Source: Erythrobasidium yunnanense (Eukaryota > Basidiomycota > Cystobasidiomycetes > Erythrobasidiales > Erythrobasidiaceae). From it: 64,000 bases of DNA. The notes below the pieces were generated by a model. The model had not been told where the DNA came from. It made no database searches and saw only the letters and a program-made list of their open reading frames with translations. The translations under genes and the position numbers were made by a program. Numbering within the stretch: the first letter of the stretch is position 1; each line of letters starts with the position of its first letter. Positions 1-12,210 of this stretch are shown here, one piece after another. Location: contig BCJC01000004.1 in NCBI GenBank assembly GCA_001600175.1, positions 310,001 through 374,000 of the forward strand, given 5' to 3'.

Positions 1-816
1 AGCTGATAATTCCATCATACTCATTCCTGGTGAGATGACATGCGCGCCCAGTGCGTGGCAAGACGGCTGATGCATTTCCTCAGGCTGCAACTTTGCTGCA
101 TACGATCTACCAGGGGATCTCGCTTCGCAATACTCACATCTACTAGTACAGAATGAGATCCCGCTGGATCAGACTTGTACAGCGTTGCGGATCGCACATG
201 ATCAACGCCTGGTCACTCTCTTCAACCCTTCTCCCGTCCCGTCAACAAGCGATGTGCAGACTACCATTCCTTGGGAATGTGTGGACTGGTTATTAGTCAA
301 TATCCACGAAGCAGAAGAGCTGGCGAAAGCCTTAGGCAAGGATATAAGCTATCCTGATGTCTTGGAGCGTCTAGCGCAGGCGCTGCCCAAGACGACCGGG
401 TTTATAGTTACAAAAGGCGCCCAAGGGGTGGATGGTTTGCTGAGAGGGAAGAGCGGATCAAATATACGCTTGAGTGCACCTACTGGAAAGCCGCAAGGCC
501 CAATCATAGATACGACCGGTGCCGGCGACACATTCGCAGTAAGTCCAGCACTCCAAGATCAAGAATGTATGCCTGACGTTCTGTGAAGGGCTACTTTGCC
601 GCGCTCATGTTACACTCGCAACAGGCTGAGGATATCTTTGCTGCATCGGAAGGGATCGAAGTAGATAGCCGCTTCCCCAATATGGGCACGCTACAAGCCA
701 ATATGATGCTGGCGGCTGAGGCAGCTACTGCATGTTGCGAAAAGAACGGAGCCATGGAAGCGATACCCACTCAGGACGAAGTTAATCTCAGATATAAAGC
801 CAGGGCCAGTAAGTAA
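1..816 (+). CDS. RBK1: Ribokinase (PfkB family), 5' end outside window
   Basis: ATP-dependent phosphorylation of D-ribose to ribose 5-phosphate, feeding the pentose phosphate pathway and nucleotide synthesis; expected in the cytosol. Three exons are visible: 1-29, 84-538 and 589-816. Joined, they read through the family's nucleotide/substrate core (SIILIPG, then a NEIPL segment and a LFNPSP strand) to the PfkB signature 2, DTTGAGDTFA, immediately before the second intron. The Asp of GAGD is the catalytic base in characterised ribokinases. Both introns (54 and 50 nt) are GT-AG. The N-terminal half, including the first PfkB signature and the start codon, lies left of the window. The next gene, RPL34, converges from the right with about 330 bp between stop codons. 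Adenosine kinase or another PfkB sugar kinase is possible, but the NEIPL/LNPSP pattern favours ribokinase. Confidence 0.85.
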
Positions 817-1148
817 TCGCTATTTGCTGTACTTAGTACTTGGAGCAACAGACGTCATGATCTGCTGTTTTGTAAAGGAAAGAGAATGCGTAGAAAATCG
901 TCAGGTGGATGTGCTTGTGCCCGCTACTTGGGACAGCGGTCGTAACGAATATCCAGTGCATTGCGATACCCTTGCCAGAGTGTGAGATATAGCTGCTTCC
1001 GAGATACAGAGTACACATCCGCAGGCCAATGTGCTGTTCGGTGATGTCTGCCTATCCATCCAACTCTTGACGAAAAGCGAAAGCTCCGCACGTAGTCTAG
1101 CCAGATCCGTCGAAACAGAAGAGAGCAACTCCATCATACTGCCATCGC
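817..1148. other. Convergent intergenic spacer, nothing recognised
   Basis: A 332-bp spacer between the stop codons of ribokinase and RPL34, so it must hold both 3' UTRs and polyadenylation sites. A minus-strand open frame (901-1137) starts only 12 bp past the RPL34 stop; I do not regard it as a gene. No RNA gene or repeat seen. Confidence 0.5.
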
Positions 1149-1737
1149 CTATTTCTTGGACTTGCCAGCCTCCTTCTGCGACTTGATAACTGTTGTTACA
1201 GGGATACGATGTCAGTCAGGAAATCCGTGCAACATGAAAGTGCAGTTTATGCCCACCTCGCTTGACGATCTTTGCCTCTTCAACAAGGAAAGCACGAACG
1301 ATTCTATCTCTGACGCAGTTTGCACATCTTGATCCACCGTATGCTCGGTTGACGGTCTTTTGGCGTTTTGAGATTCTTGAGTATTCGGTAGGGCGGAGGG
1401 CAGGGATCTGTATGCGATACCATACACAGTCAGCCTATCTGATCCCTGACTTCTGTCCTTTCCAGCTGTCTTCCTTGAAGATACAGCCAGTGATCCTGCA
1501 AAACTCACGCCTGCGAGCTTGGATCCACAGTCACCGCATTTGGGGGCAGTTGCGGGCTTGTTGATGTGTAGGAATCGTAGCTTGCCGGCTGAACATAGTC
1601 GATATCGTCAATACACTTTGTCCTGATCTCTCTTCCCGCTGCAGAAATTGTCGCTAACATGGCGTCTTTACGACTCTCCTCCTGTTTGAAGAGGTCGAGT
1701 ACGACTTGCGTGTTCGAAGGGTTACTCGTTGCGCCAT
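1149..1737 (-). CDS. RPL34: 60S ribosomal protein L34 (eL34)
   Basis: Structural protein of the large cytosolic ribosomal subunit. Four exons on the minus strand: 1737-1659, 1588-1509, 1407-1257 and 1189-1149. Spliced, they give 116 residues, the usual eL34 length. It begins [18 protein letters not shown]. The conserved [10 protein letters not shown] and [13 protein letters not shown] segments supply the paired cysteines that bind zinc in this family, and it ends with the basic tail [11 protein letters not shown]. Exon phases (1, 0, 1) close perfectly. The first intron uses a weaker GTTAGC donor. An upstream in-frame extension exists (to 1869), but the family start is the ATG at 1735-1737. 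No snoRNA-like boxes were found in its introns. Confidence 0.96.
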
Positions 1738-2357
1738 TCTTGAGGGAAAGGTATAGGGTACACGCTGGAATCGCCCTCTCCTCTCCCCTCTCCTCGAGCC
1801 AACCGCGAAGTCAAATTCGGAAGGCAGCTTCGACAATGATCGGGCTAGAAAAAGTCTCACCACCGCCAAAGAAACCTTTCTTGAACATAAACAATGTACA
1901 AGCTACGCTAATTCCTTACATTTTCTGCTTCTCTTGCGATGCGTCTCATCCTGCTGGAACTTCCCGTCTGAATGGCCAGGATTCCTTCCGGATTGCTAAA
2001 ATGTCTTCGCTAACGAACGTATTCCTCTCATACAAGCTAGCTAATTGACCATTCCTAAATCATTATTGGTTTTATCCACAAAACAAGTTAGAATCGCTGA
2101 TCAGTCCTTTGTCCTGTTGATTTTCGACAATCACCCTCTCTCCTTCTTCTCCCCTGTTACTAATACATATGTACATCTTCTGATCATCTTATATCACAAG
2201 AATAAGCAGCCCACCTCTTCTCAGGTGCGGAAGGGGAAACGTACGGACGTACCTCTGGCTAAGGCGGTGCTTTGCAGCAAACCAACCTGGCAAAGTCTGC
2301 TTGTACCATGCGCTCCATCCAACTCGCCTTATCTGCGGATCGTGCAGGCGTTATATC
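1738..2357. promoter_or_regulatory. Divergent intergenic region, RPL34 / unknown gene
   Basis: This 620-bp region lies between the RPL34 start (minus) and the ATG of the next gene (plus), so it should hold both promoters. The stretch is AT-richer and pyrimidine-rich around 2090-2230. No specific operator or TATA element could be assigned. Overlapping open frames here lack protein-like composition. Confidence 0.35.
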
Positions 2358-5151
2358 ATGGCCTGGAGCTTCAGCTCGCTGAGCTCCTTCTGGTACGGCA
2401 AGCAAGGCCTTTCGAAGAAAAAGCATAAAAGGAAGCTCGCTGTCTTCAGTCCGGTACGTCGGAATGCGTATACAGTAGTCAAGCGCCTTCCTAAAGGCTA
2501 AGGCACCGATTGGCGCCTGCCTTTGCAGAAATACAAGCTCGGCGACTACGTGACATGCTATCCGTTCCCTTCAAACACGCGCGAAAAGAGCTGGGTCTGT
2601 CGTTGTATGATGATGGATTCCAGAGGTGTGACGATTCTGCCATTGGCTCGCCTGAGAGACATCGAGCGAATGGTAAGGCGCACATCCGGCAGCTAGAGGC
2701 TTTATTCTGATCGTACAACGTCTCCCGCAGAAGGATTGTGTTCCAAGGTGTCTGGCGACAGGTTCAGTCGATTGGGAGAAGCTGCTCATTCCCGCGCTCA
2801 AAAATGGCGTGTTCGGCACTCAGCTCGTTCTTCTATCTGGACCGAATCTCAGATCCGTCATGCCGTACGCCCGCAAGCAGCCTAGATGGGCAGAAGTAAG
2901 TCTTGTATGATCTCCATGTATGGGCTAGCTGACTTTGTCATGCCAGCACTTCCTGCCTCACGACAAGATCATCTTCCAAGCCAAGCTGCCTGAAGCTGAT
3001 CGTCCCAGTCTGTTTCTTGGACGAGTGTCCTCTGGTAGTATGGGACACAAGATGTATGTTCGGGTGTACGAAGAACGGCCTGTCTTGCCCACAGATGGGC
3101 CGGCCGACCGGTGGATATTTCGACACGAGGACTACAATGGTCTCATTAATGAAGCTCCAAGGCTATCTTTTGGTGAGCGTCAATGTAGCGAGTATCTCTA
3201 CTCAACTGACACATTTGTAGCATCCTGTCCGATGTGGGAGGTGTCCCGTGACGATGTCGTCGAAGTTTGCATGCCTCAGCTACAGAATGTCGAAAAGGGG
3301 GACTACGTGGTATACGAGGACTCCTCTGGCGGCGTTCACGTAGGATGGGTGAGCAGATGCTCGCTTGCGTCTGCCGTCAGGCAGCTCAGCCCTAACGATT
3401 CCTTCGTGATCTGGGAGGACGCGGCTCCTAGGATTCCAGTGGATAGCTATGTACGTAACACATGGCCACATGGTGCTGTGAAAGTCAAGCTGACCAATTA
3501 ATGCAACAGGGCCGAGAAGTGCCAGCATTCAAAAACCCAGATCTACGAGCTCTCGATTATTATCTGGCCAGCAACGATGGCGAGATGATCGTGAGTCTCA
3601 AGGCAAAACTCGGGTACAAGGCCACATCCAAACTCTGGAATCGTCTTCACCAAGATCCAGATCACCGTCTTAACGAAAAAGCCTTCAGTGTCGAGGCCGT
3701 AGTACCAAGACACAGGATCAAGAAGGTACTCATTGAGCAGGAAGATGGATATCAGCAACTTAATGTGCGTAACAGCTTGCTTCAGCTTGGTTATGACTAA
3801 CCTTGGCTCACAACTCAGTGGAGAAAAGAAAGAAGAGCAAAACCCGTACAGTATGGAACAGTCTGCTACGTTATCGATGAAAATAAGGAAGTCCGCAGAG
3901 TCGAGCCTGCCAGCTTATCGACTGTCGAAGTACAAGCGGCGTTGAAAGAGAGACCGACCATGCGCAACAGGTACAGGCTGGGCTTCAATCGTATCTCACA
4001 GAGAGCAAATACCTATTTGACTCTGATTGGACGCGAGAACAAGGTGCTCTTGGTGGGTTGCTTTCTTACTATAGTCCCGTCGCCGTGCTGAAAGGCGAGT
4101 CGTCGCAATTCAGATGCGAGAAACGCTCAGGTCAGTTGATCTATGGCTAGGACTGTACTCACGGCGGAACATATTTCTCACTGAAGACGCTGCGAAACTA
4201 CGCCTTGCCCGCTACCATGGTCTGCCACAGGAGGACTTCATTCGTACTCTCCTGCGCTGGCCCGAAACGAGACCTCTTCGAACCTCCTCGCCTGCTCCTG
4301 GAAGATCTCCCTCACCTTTCTATGCTGAAGGAGAGGGACCACTCGTACCGCCGGACCCGACTGATCCTCTGCGAACGGCCTCGGTGAGAAGCCTCAGTAC
4401 CGCGTCGAGCGCGAGCTCAAAGAGCACCGTTCCAACTGTCGACGAGCGTGGGCGAACTGGGCAGCCTAGTCCCAGGCATCGATCGCCTGTGATTATGGAC
4501 ACCGGGCGGGCGGCCAGCCGAGCAAGTAATTCGACTTTGTACAGAGCGCCAACGCCAAAGCCGAAGGCGAGCTCTCGGACGCGAAATATGGCCTCACCCC
4601 AAGCTGTGCGCGATGCGACCCCGGTGCAAGCGACTCGCACATCGCCTGTTCTCAGTCGACACACTCCCCTTCCACGACCTATGAGCGATGCGGCACCTCA
4701 TATAATCACCACGGATCCCAAACTCCCTTGAGCGAACTCACATGAAGGTTTCGTCAATCCAGCAGCTGGCGTACCTCTCCCAACGCGTAAAGCAAGCGTG
4801 TTAAGTGATTCTTCCTCGTCAAAAGCTGGCTTTCCGTATGGCCGGCACCCTCAGAATCCAGTCTCCATGAGCAATGAAGCGAGGAAGTTTGTTCTGATGG
4901 GCGAATATGCTCGACGCATGCGACGGCGTGCTAAAGCAGACGAAAAGGTAGCTGAAACGATGCTGAAGCGGGTAGCTAAAGCAGAAGCAGCTGGAGATCT
5001 GCCTGGCAATGCTTATGCAGATTGGCAGACGGAAGCCAGCGCAGATGTCCTAGACAAGCGCTTCGCAAGACTGACTGACAAAGCCGCAAAAAGGAAGCAA
5101 AAGCTAGATATTGCTAAGCAGAACCTGCAGACTATGCAAACGACGAAATAA
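2358..5151 (+). CDS. Unrecognised multi-exon protein with Ser/Pro-rich tail and coiled-coil end
   Basis: I do not recognise this family. Eight exons join in frame: 2358-2453, 2529-2672, 2731-2895, 2947-3172, 3221-3450, 3510-3764, 3819-4052 and from 4114 on. All introns are GT-AG, 51-75 nt. The protein starts MAWSFSSLSSFWYGKQG with a Lys cluster (KKKHKRK). About 450 residues of mixed, apparently folded sequence follow, with repeated 'GDYV' strands (residues ~37 and ~220), and then a Ser/Thr/Pro-rich disordered region. That frame meets TGA at 4729-4731 after 655 codons. The same frame reopens at once and runs to 5151, giving a highly charged helical segment (MGEYARRMRRRAKADEKVAE and onward). 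I infer a last intron that removes the TGA, but no clean donor is visible; the protein may instead stop at 4731. Confidence 0.6.
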
Positions 5152-5295
5152 TGGCTTTTTACAATTATTGCTAGAAAGCTACGTAGGTACTGTATGACTG
5201 CGACTGTAACGAAATGCACAAAGATCTAATGCTATCTAGTCCAACTCGCTACCTCTGAACCTACGGACAGAAGTATAATATGAAAACTTGACCTA

Positions 5296-7322
5296 TTACT
5301 CCGTTCCGAAGAAGGCTGCGATAGCTTTGCCCAAACGCAAAGAAGCTGTTTCTAGCTGTTCTTTGTTTCCAGCATAGCATGCTCGCAAGAAGACAGCCTT
5401 GTCTAGAATCTCTGCGTTCTCCGCTTGCAGTGCATCTTCTGCCTCAGCCAGATTTTCAGGGACAAAGCCAACAGGTAGTGCCGATTGAGATGCGAAGATG
5501 CTTGATTGGAGGATGAGGACGTTCTCTTCTAGACACGCCTCGAACAAGCGGCGCATAAGCTGGAAGGTGTTTGTCCGAGGACCAAGAGCATTCCCGCTCG
5601 TTTCGCGAACGTTCGTGCGGTAGTCGGCATGTTTCGTCAGATCCACTTGGAGCCAGAGGAACATCCCAGATGCAGGTACTGGCTTGCAGCGTATGTAGTC
5701 GCGCGAGCAATGCTTCGCAATGCCGTTTACGAGGCAGTCCTGCGAGAATAGATGTAAGCTTGTGCCAAAAGCCTTTTGCATCTAATGAGCACGCACCCGC
5801 TTGGCAGAGTACTGCCGACGGATGTCGCAGATCCAGCGCGCAAAGCCTTCAAGCCCCCAGCTTTGGTTGGTAGTGTTCCATTCTGGCTCCGACAGTAGCT
5901 GAGCGAAGAAGCCTTGCGTGATACCGCTGCGCAATGGAGAACCACTTGTTAGACATATGATCTTGTAAACCTCCCCAAATCGATCTCACCTTATTTCTTG
6001 CGATTCTGTTTCTGCTATCCGCTGAATTCGCTCGATGAAAGCAGGGCTACCAGTGAGCCAGCCAACTCGCATTCCAGCTGAACGGTAAGAATCAGCATCT
6101 TAGCATTTAACGCAAGGACGGTAGAGATAGACATACGAGCGAAGCACTTGCTGAAGGAGTCTAGGCGGAGCACTCTGCCATCGACATCTACGCTCAAATA
6201 GCTTCTCGGCAAGCTGCGAGCGAAAGTATCCAGATCTTTGACGTCTTCAAGAGCGACTCTTCCCGGGTCTATCTCTGGGATCGAGTCGCCATCTGCAGCT
6301 GGACCGTTGTATGGACTAAGGACGAGCCAGTAGTATGGATCGTCTTCTACGATGACTAGATCGTGCTTCTGAGCGACTGCGTAGACGGCCTGTACGCGCT
6401 TCAGCGTCATCGTAGCGGAAGTAGGGTTCTGCGCTGTCGGTACGGTGTATAGGACGTGCGGTCTGCGCAGATGGCTCTGTCAGCGGGATATGCGGGCAGG
6501 ATTGCAAAGCGGAGTCCCTCACTTCTTGCCCTTCGTGGAGGCATCCCAATTCGTGAGCATCTCATCCAGCAGTTCTGGCACGATTCCCTGCGTATCCATC
6601 GGGACTCCTCGTACGCCTGCTCCTAACGCTTTCGCGGCTGCAATGGGAGGCGCGAACTCAAAGTCTTCTACCAGCAATGTATCATCCCTCTCTAACAGAG
6701 CTTTGAAAACTTTGGTGCTTGCATCTGTATTTCCTCCTGTCGGAATCTGGTCGTATTCGTATTGAGGTCGATGGAGAAGCTCCGTGAGTCGCCTTAAGCT
6801 GTCGCGTAGTGGTAGGAATCCCATAGGTCGTGCATACTGTTGCGCTTGATCCAGATCGAGCGCGCCGTGTTCGCCATTCGGCCCAAGGCCTTTGTAAAGC
6901 TTCATGGTGGTTCCCGTCTGCTTCTGCTTAGCCTGCACATATGGTGTACCATCAAAGTTTGGAGGTGTAGGTAGCTCGAAAGTGACGGTTTTGAGGGGGA
7001 AAGTCGAAGGATGCGGCTATAATCAGGATTTTACGATAAGAAAGATCTGCTGAATTCGCGAAAGGCATCACGCACAAGGCCACCACCAAGAGATACGAAG
7101 TTGGGATCTTCAAGGTAGCGGTACATGGCCTGGCAGTATTCGCGGTGAGGATTTGTCGAGTCATGCTTTCAGCGCTTGAGCCCGGCCTACCTTGAGCATG
7201 TTGGCCTGGCGCACCGCAGTGAGCTTGGTGATGTGGTGCGACAAGTCTGGCAGCTCGTGGTGGTGCTTGCCGTTGCCGTTGCTGGCTGAGGATTGGCCGT
7301 TCATGCTGGCGGAGTTGACCAT
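5296..7322 (-). CDS. ARO8: Aro8-type aromatic / 2-aminoadipate aminotransferase
   Basis: PLP-dependent class I aminotransferase of the Aro8 / kynurenine-aminoadipate transaminase group, acting on aromatic amino acids, kynurenine or 2-aminoadipate (lysine pathway). Seven exons: 7322-7191, 7129-7076, 7016-6523, 6462-6137, 6077-5990, 5926-5797 and 5739-5296, giving 555 residues. Visible motifs in order: SLGGGLPHPSTFP near the N-terminus; PTGGNTDAS (cofactor-binding loop); YTVPTAQNPTS; the aspartate in VIVEDDPYYW that pairs with the pyridine nitrogen; the Schiff-base lysine in RLDSFSKCFAPGMRVGW (split by intron 4); and a long C-terminal small domain. The start is the ATG at 7320-7322; the frame stays open upstream but has no ATG. 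No mitochondrial presequence is obvious. Substrate preference cannot be read from sequence. Confidence 0.9.
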
Positions 7323-7546
7323 GTTCGTCCGAGATCTTCGCAAGAGGCAGCGGATAGGGAGGTTACGCGACCAGGATTGAGAGCCTACGTGAGAGGCGCG
7401 AGCTATGATGAGCGAAGGCAAGTTGGAAAATAATCTGAACTCCGAAAATCTTGATGCAGGGCGTCACGTGGCTCGCGAAAACAGTACTAAGAAAGTCTCT
7501 TTACATAATCCCTGATGTGAGCTACAGCACAACGCTACGAACACTT

Positions 7547-8068
7547 CTACCATCTGCCGCCTGGACGGCTGCCGCGATGACTGTGACTGGGTCTGGATGG
7601 CGGCTTGACAATAGAAGACCTGCGAGATAGTCGACCGCTACTACCGTAAGAACGTGAACTTGGCCTACTGCGTGACGAAGACGAGGGTGAAGTGGTGAGG
7701 AAGCTGTTTACAAGCCAACCTGCTCCTTTGAACAGAACCTTTGTGAAGAGCTCCTGGTGGTCGCGGGAGGGAGCCTTGCGAGAGTGATGGCGAGACCTCG
7801 AATGATGCCTGTCATCCAACCTTGGCCGGGAGGAATAAACCCTCTCCCGATTGTCGTCATAAGGCGTGTATGGATGCTCGTATCTGTCTCGATATCGACG
7901 CTGAGTGCTTGATCTGTGATATGGAGAGTGGCTGTCTCTCGTTGAAGCTGAAGCCGTGCCTGCCCAACCTCCGTTCACGTAAGCAGAAAAGTTGTCCACT
8001 GGATCCGGCCGTTCACTGTGCCAGTAACCAGAAGTGCCGCTCCAAGCTTGAGTACCGAGTCCTGGCAT
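7547..8068 (-). CDS. Low-complexity Arg/Ser-rich hypothetical protein (5' end uncertain)
   Basis: Unrecognised. The open frame runs on the minus strand to a stop at 7547-7549. The most protein-like part begins at MPGLGTQAWSG (ATG at 8066-8068), although the frame is open to 8374 and an upstream exon is possible. The product is rich in Arg, Ser, His and Tyr (RHHSRSRHHSRK-type stretches). It has one short hydrophobic amphipathic segment (VLFKGAGWLVNSFL) about 60 residues from the end, followed by Ser/Arg repeats. The layout resembles the neighbour at 8426-9184, so the two may be old tandem paralogues. No catalytic motif seen. Confidence 0.45.
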   Translation of the reverse strand: MPGLGTQAWSGTSGYWHSERPDPVDNFSAYVNGGWAGTASASTRDSHSPYHRSSTQRRYRDRYEHPYTPYDDNRERVYSSRPRLDDRHHSRSRHHSRKAPSRDHQELFTKVLFKGAGWLVNSFLTTSPSSSSRSRPSSRSYGSSGRLSRRSSIVKPPSRPSHSHRGSRPGGRW

Positions 8069-8425
8069 GTCTACGTAGGGACTGCTCAAAGGGCGCTTCA
8101 GTGTATCACGTCCGTATGTGACAGGAAGCAAGAGGCGGCCTGAGGATTGCTGCAGCTGTCGGTTTGAGTCCCTCGCGCGACAGTAGCACGGCCATGACGT
8201 TAGCAAATGAAGGGGTGACCAGTCCCTTTGTGCTTGATCATCCGTGCTAGAAGTTGGGTGACAGCCTGAGGAAAGTATAGGAGCGATAGCTCTTCGCATG
8301 ATGGTGCTAGCATGATCAGAAGATGATGAGATTAGCATCATGAAGAACACATCAAAGCAAGCCGGTGTCATCATTGTCGCATATGTTTAGTCATGGGTCG
8401 TGCAGCGGGAGAACAAGTCGCCGTA

Positions 8426-9184
8426 TCAATAGGCTCTCGAGTACATGCCGTACGAATTTCCTCCATACGTACTTCCTCCGTACGTACTTCCTCCGTACGA
8501 CGAAGGTGTGTACCGATGTTGCTTCGGCTGTACGAATGATGAGGGGACGTAACTTGAATCGGTTCGATAGTACGATGATTTTCTGTGAGATGGTCCTGGA
8601 GGTGAACGATTCTGGCGTGATGGGTCAGCTCTGTACGTGGAATAAGTTGACGGTCGACGGCCGCTTGTTGGACGGCTTCTGTTGCTGCTATTACTGATGA
8701 CTTTAGCGGCAAGCGATGCAATACCTGTAGACACGAGTCCAGCTAGAGGTTTCCAGTCTACTGTATCAGGAGAATCTTGTCGATGCTTGGACCTCCTTTG
8801 TTGGTCTTGAAGCTCCCTTAGTGTTTGGCCTTGTCCGTCGTCATCCTGCCAGTTTGAAGTCGTGCCGTGGTACACCAGATCATCGAGGGATGGATCTCTC
8901 GCAGGAGGTGCCGGACGAGGTGTGGAGCGATGCGAGCGAGGGGTCCTGCCGGTGGGTGGTTCAGCATTGAAGAAGCTGTCTCGACGACGAGGTGCGGAGT
9001 AAGATGAGAGAGGAGCCCTTTCGATCGGTGGTCTGTTGTAGGTGCTGCTTTGACGAGGCAAGCTCTGACGAGATACGGAAGGATACGAGCGAGGAGGCCC
9101 GGCTACTCCGTGTCCGGCGTCGAAGATACTGTTCCATGCTGCGCTCCCAAACATATGATTGGTCTGAGGACGGCGGTAAGCCAT
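8426..9184 (-). CDS. Low-complexity Ser/Arg/Tyr-rich hypothetical protein
   Basis: A single-exon minus-strand frame of 252 residues with a clear ATG (9182-9184). It starts MAYRRPQTNHMFGSAAW and is rich in Ser, Arg, Pro and Tyr. A short hydrophobic helix (LAGLVSTGIASLAAKVI, around residues 150-167) is followed by basic Ser-rich sequence and a Tyr-Gly-Gly-Ser-Thr repeat close to the C-terminus. The composition suggests a disordered, possibly membrane-touching or RNA-interacting protein, but no family is recognisable. It sits upstream of, and in the same direction as, the similar protein at 7547-8068. Confidence 0.6.
   Translation of the reverse strand: MAYRRPQTNHMFGSAAWNSIFDAGHGVAGPPRSYPSVSRQSLPRQSSTYNRPPIERAPLSSYSAPRRRDSFFNAEPPTGRTPRSHRSTPRPAPPARDPSLDDLVYHGTTSNWQDDDGQGQTLRELQDQQRRSKHRQDSPDTVDWKPLAGLVSTGIASLAAKVISNSSNRSRPTSGRRPSTYSTYRADPSRQNRSPPGPSHRKSSYYRTDSSYVPSSFVQPKQHRYTPSSYGGSTYGGSTYGGNSYGMYSRAY
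8456..8497 (-). repeat. In-frame 15-bp tandem repeat (YGGST unit)
   Basis: Three consecutive copies of a 15-bp unit encode YGGST-YGGST-YGGN near the C-terminus of the 252-residue protein. On the plus strand this shows as repeated GTACTTCCTCC blocks. The unit length is a multiple of three, so copy-number change would leave the frame intact. Confidence 0.85.
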
Positions 9185-9479
9185 GACTGTTTCGTTGTGA
9201 TGAGTTAAAGTCCGTGGAGAGGAGACAAGAGACAGCTCGATGCTCAGTTGCCGCTGTCCCTCTTTTGGGCACAGCTTGAACGACCGACATCGCCTTGACG
9301 CGACAAGGCCCTTTCTTCCGGTCCTGCTCGAATATACGTTAGATTATTCTGGTGCTCTAGTAGTCAGTCTGAAGTCTTCGCGAAAGCTCCTAAGGCTAGC
9401 GGCTCATCTGAGTAATTGCGATCTGCCGAAATCAGCCAGACGATACAGCCCGTGCTTGCATACTTCGATGTATGCGCCT

Positions 9480-10641
9480 CTATGGCGCATCTACAGGGTT
9501 CCAAGAACAAGCCCCATCCTTTCCCTGGTCTAGCGCATCCAATGTCCTCATATGTTCCTTCGAGAGTTCAAAGTCGTAGACATCCGCATTCTCCTTGATT
9601 CTCGAGGGCGTATCTGATTTAGGAAGGGGTACAAAGTTTTTTTGAAGACACCACCTTATAAGGACTTGGGCTGGCGTCTTATTTACTGATTTGGCGACTT
9701 CGACCTGTTTTAACGCATGACGCGATAATTCTCAGCTTGCAGGTGATGTGAGGGAGGGGAGGAAAAAGCCTACAAGAGTGGGATCCTTCATTTTTGCTCC
9801 GCGCACCAGAGGGCAATAGGCTTGGACTACTATCCCTTCTTTCCGGCAGTATGAGACGATTTCTTTCTGTGCGCACCATGGGTGTAGCTCGATCTGGTTG
9901 ATAGCTGGCACACAATCTCCTTAGCATCTATCGCACGCGAGCTGGAGGGTATGGCGCAAGACATACCAGGCGTGCTCAGTCCAGCCTCTTTGATCTCCTT
10001 GAGATGTTTCACACCAAAATTGCTGACTCCAACACTCTTGATCCCTCCCTTTTCCCTAAACTCCTCGAGGACTCTATAAGCCTCCAATCTCTTCTTCTTA
10101 CCACTGTTCGGGTCGTGTAGCAGGATTAAGTCGAAGTAGTCTAGACCGCTCTTCTGGAGAGAGTCGCGGATTGCGTTGGAGGTGGAGGAAGTGCCGTGTT
10201 CGTGGGACATGACTTTCGTGGTTATGAAGATGCTCGAGCGGTCGTGGGGACTGTTGATTTAGATGACTTCAGCCAGTGAAGAGAGGACATTGAGGAACGG
10301 CAAGCGACGCACGATTTGCGAACGGCATCTGCGACTTCTGCTTCGTTGTGATAGTATCTCGCCTGGAAAGCACACAACGAACCGGTCAGTCCCTGTCATG
10401 TTCCGCCACTAAGAGCGCGTCATGACCGGGCTTACGCTATCTATATGTCTGTCAAACAAACAATACTATCAGGCTTCTGCTGATGCATATGTAGTGATAG
10501 AAGGGAAGCTCACCTGTAGCCGGCCTCCAGAGCAGAAGTGACGGAGTTGAAAGCGTTCGTAGATTCGAAAACCCCAAAGCCAAGTCGAGGTAATGCGTGT
10601 CCCGAGTTAAGCTTTACGACTGATGAGAGTGACAGTGCCAT
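9480..10641 (-). CDS. Aldo-keto reductase
   Basis: NADPH-dependent aldo-keto reductase (AKR superfamily), reducing aldehydes or ketones in the cytosol; 276 residues, close to the usual 280. The first exons are 10641-10514, the 13-nt exon 10448-10436, 10362-10313 and 10250-9967. Then come 9904-9774 and 9704-9480. The catalytic tetrad is visible: Asp in HIDS (inside the 13-nt exon), Tyr in ARYYHNEAEV, Lys in FITTKV and His in LILLHDP. KSVGVSNFG and the NADPH-binding tail (VPLPKSDTPSRIKEN) also match the family. The start ATG gives MALSLSSVVKLNSGHALP, the normal first strand. The substrate is not predictable. It is read in the same direction as the genes at 5.3-9.2 kb but with its own 5' region. 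Confidence 0.92.

Positions 10642-12210
<1,569 letters not shown>

Noticed and set aside
901-1137. Minus-strand 78-codon open frame beginning MMELLSSVSTDLARL
   Set aside because: It begins 12 bp after the RPL34 stop on the same strand, inside its 3' UTR, and no splice structure or family match supports it.
7323-7421. N-terminal extension of the aminotransferase that would look like an Arg-rich mitochondrial presequence
   Set aside because: The frame is open but contains no ATG; the first in-frame ATG is at 7320-7322.
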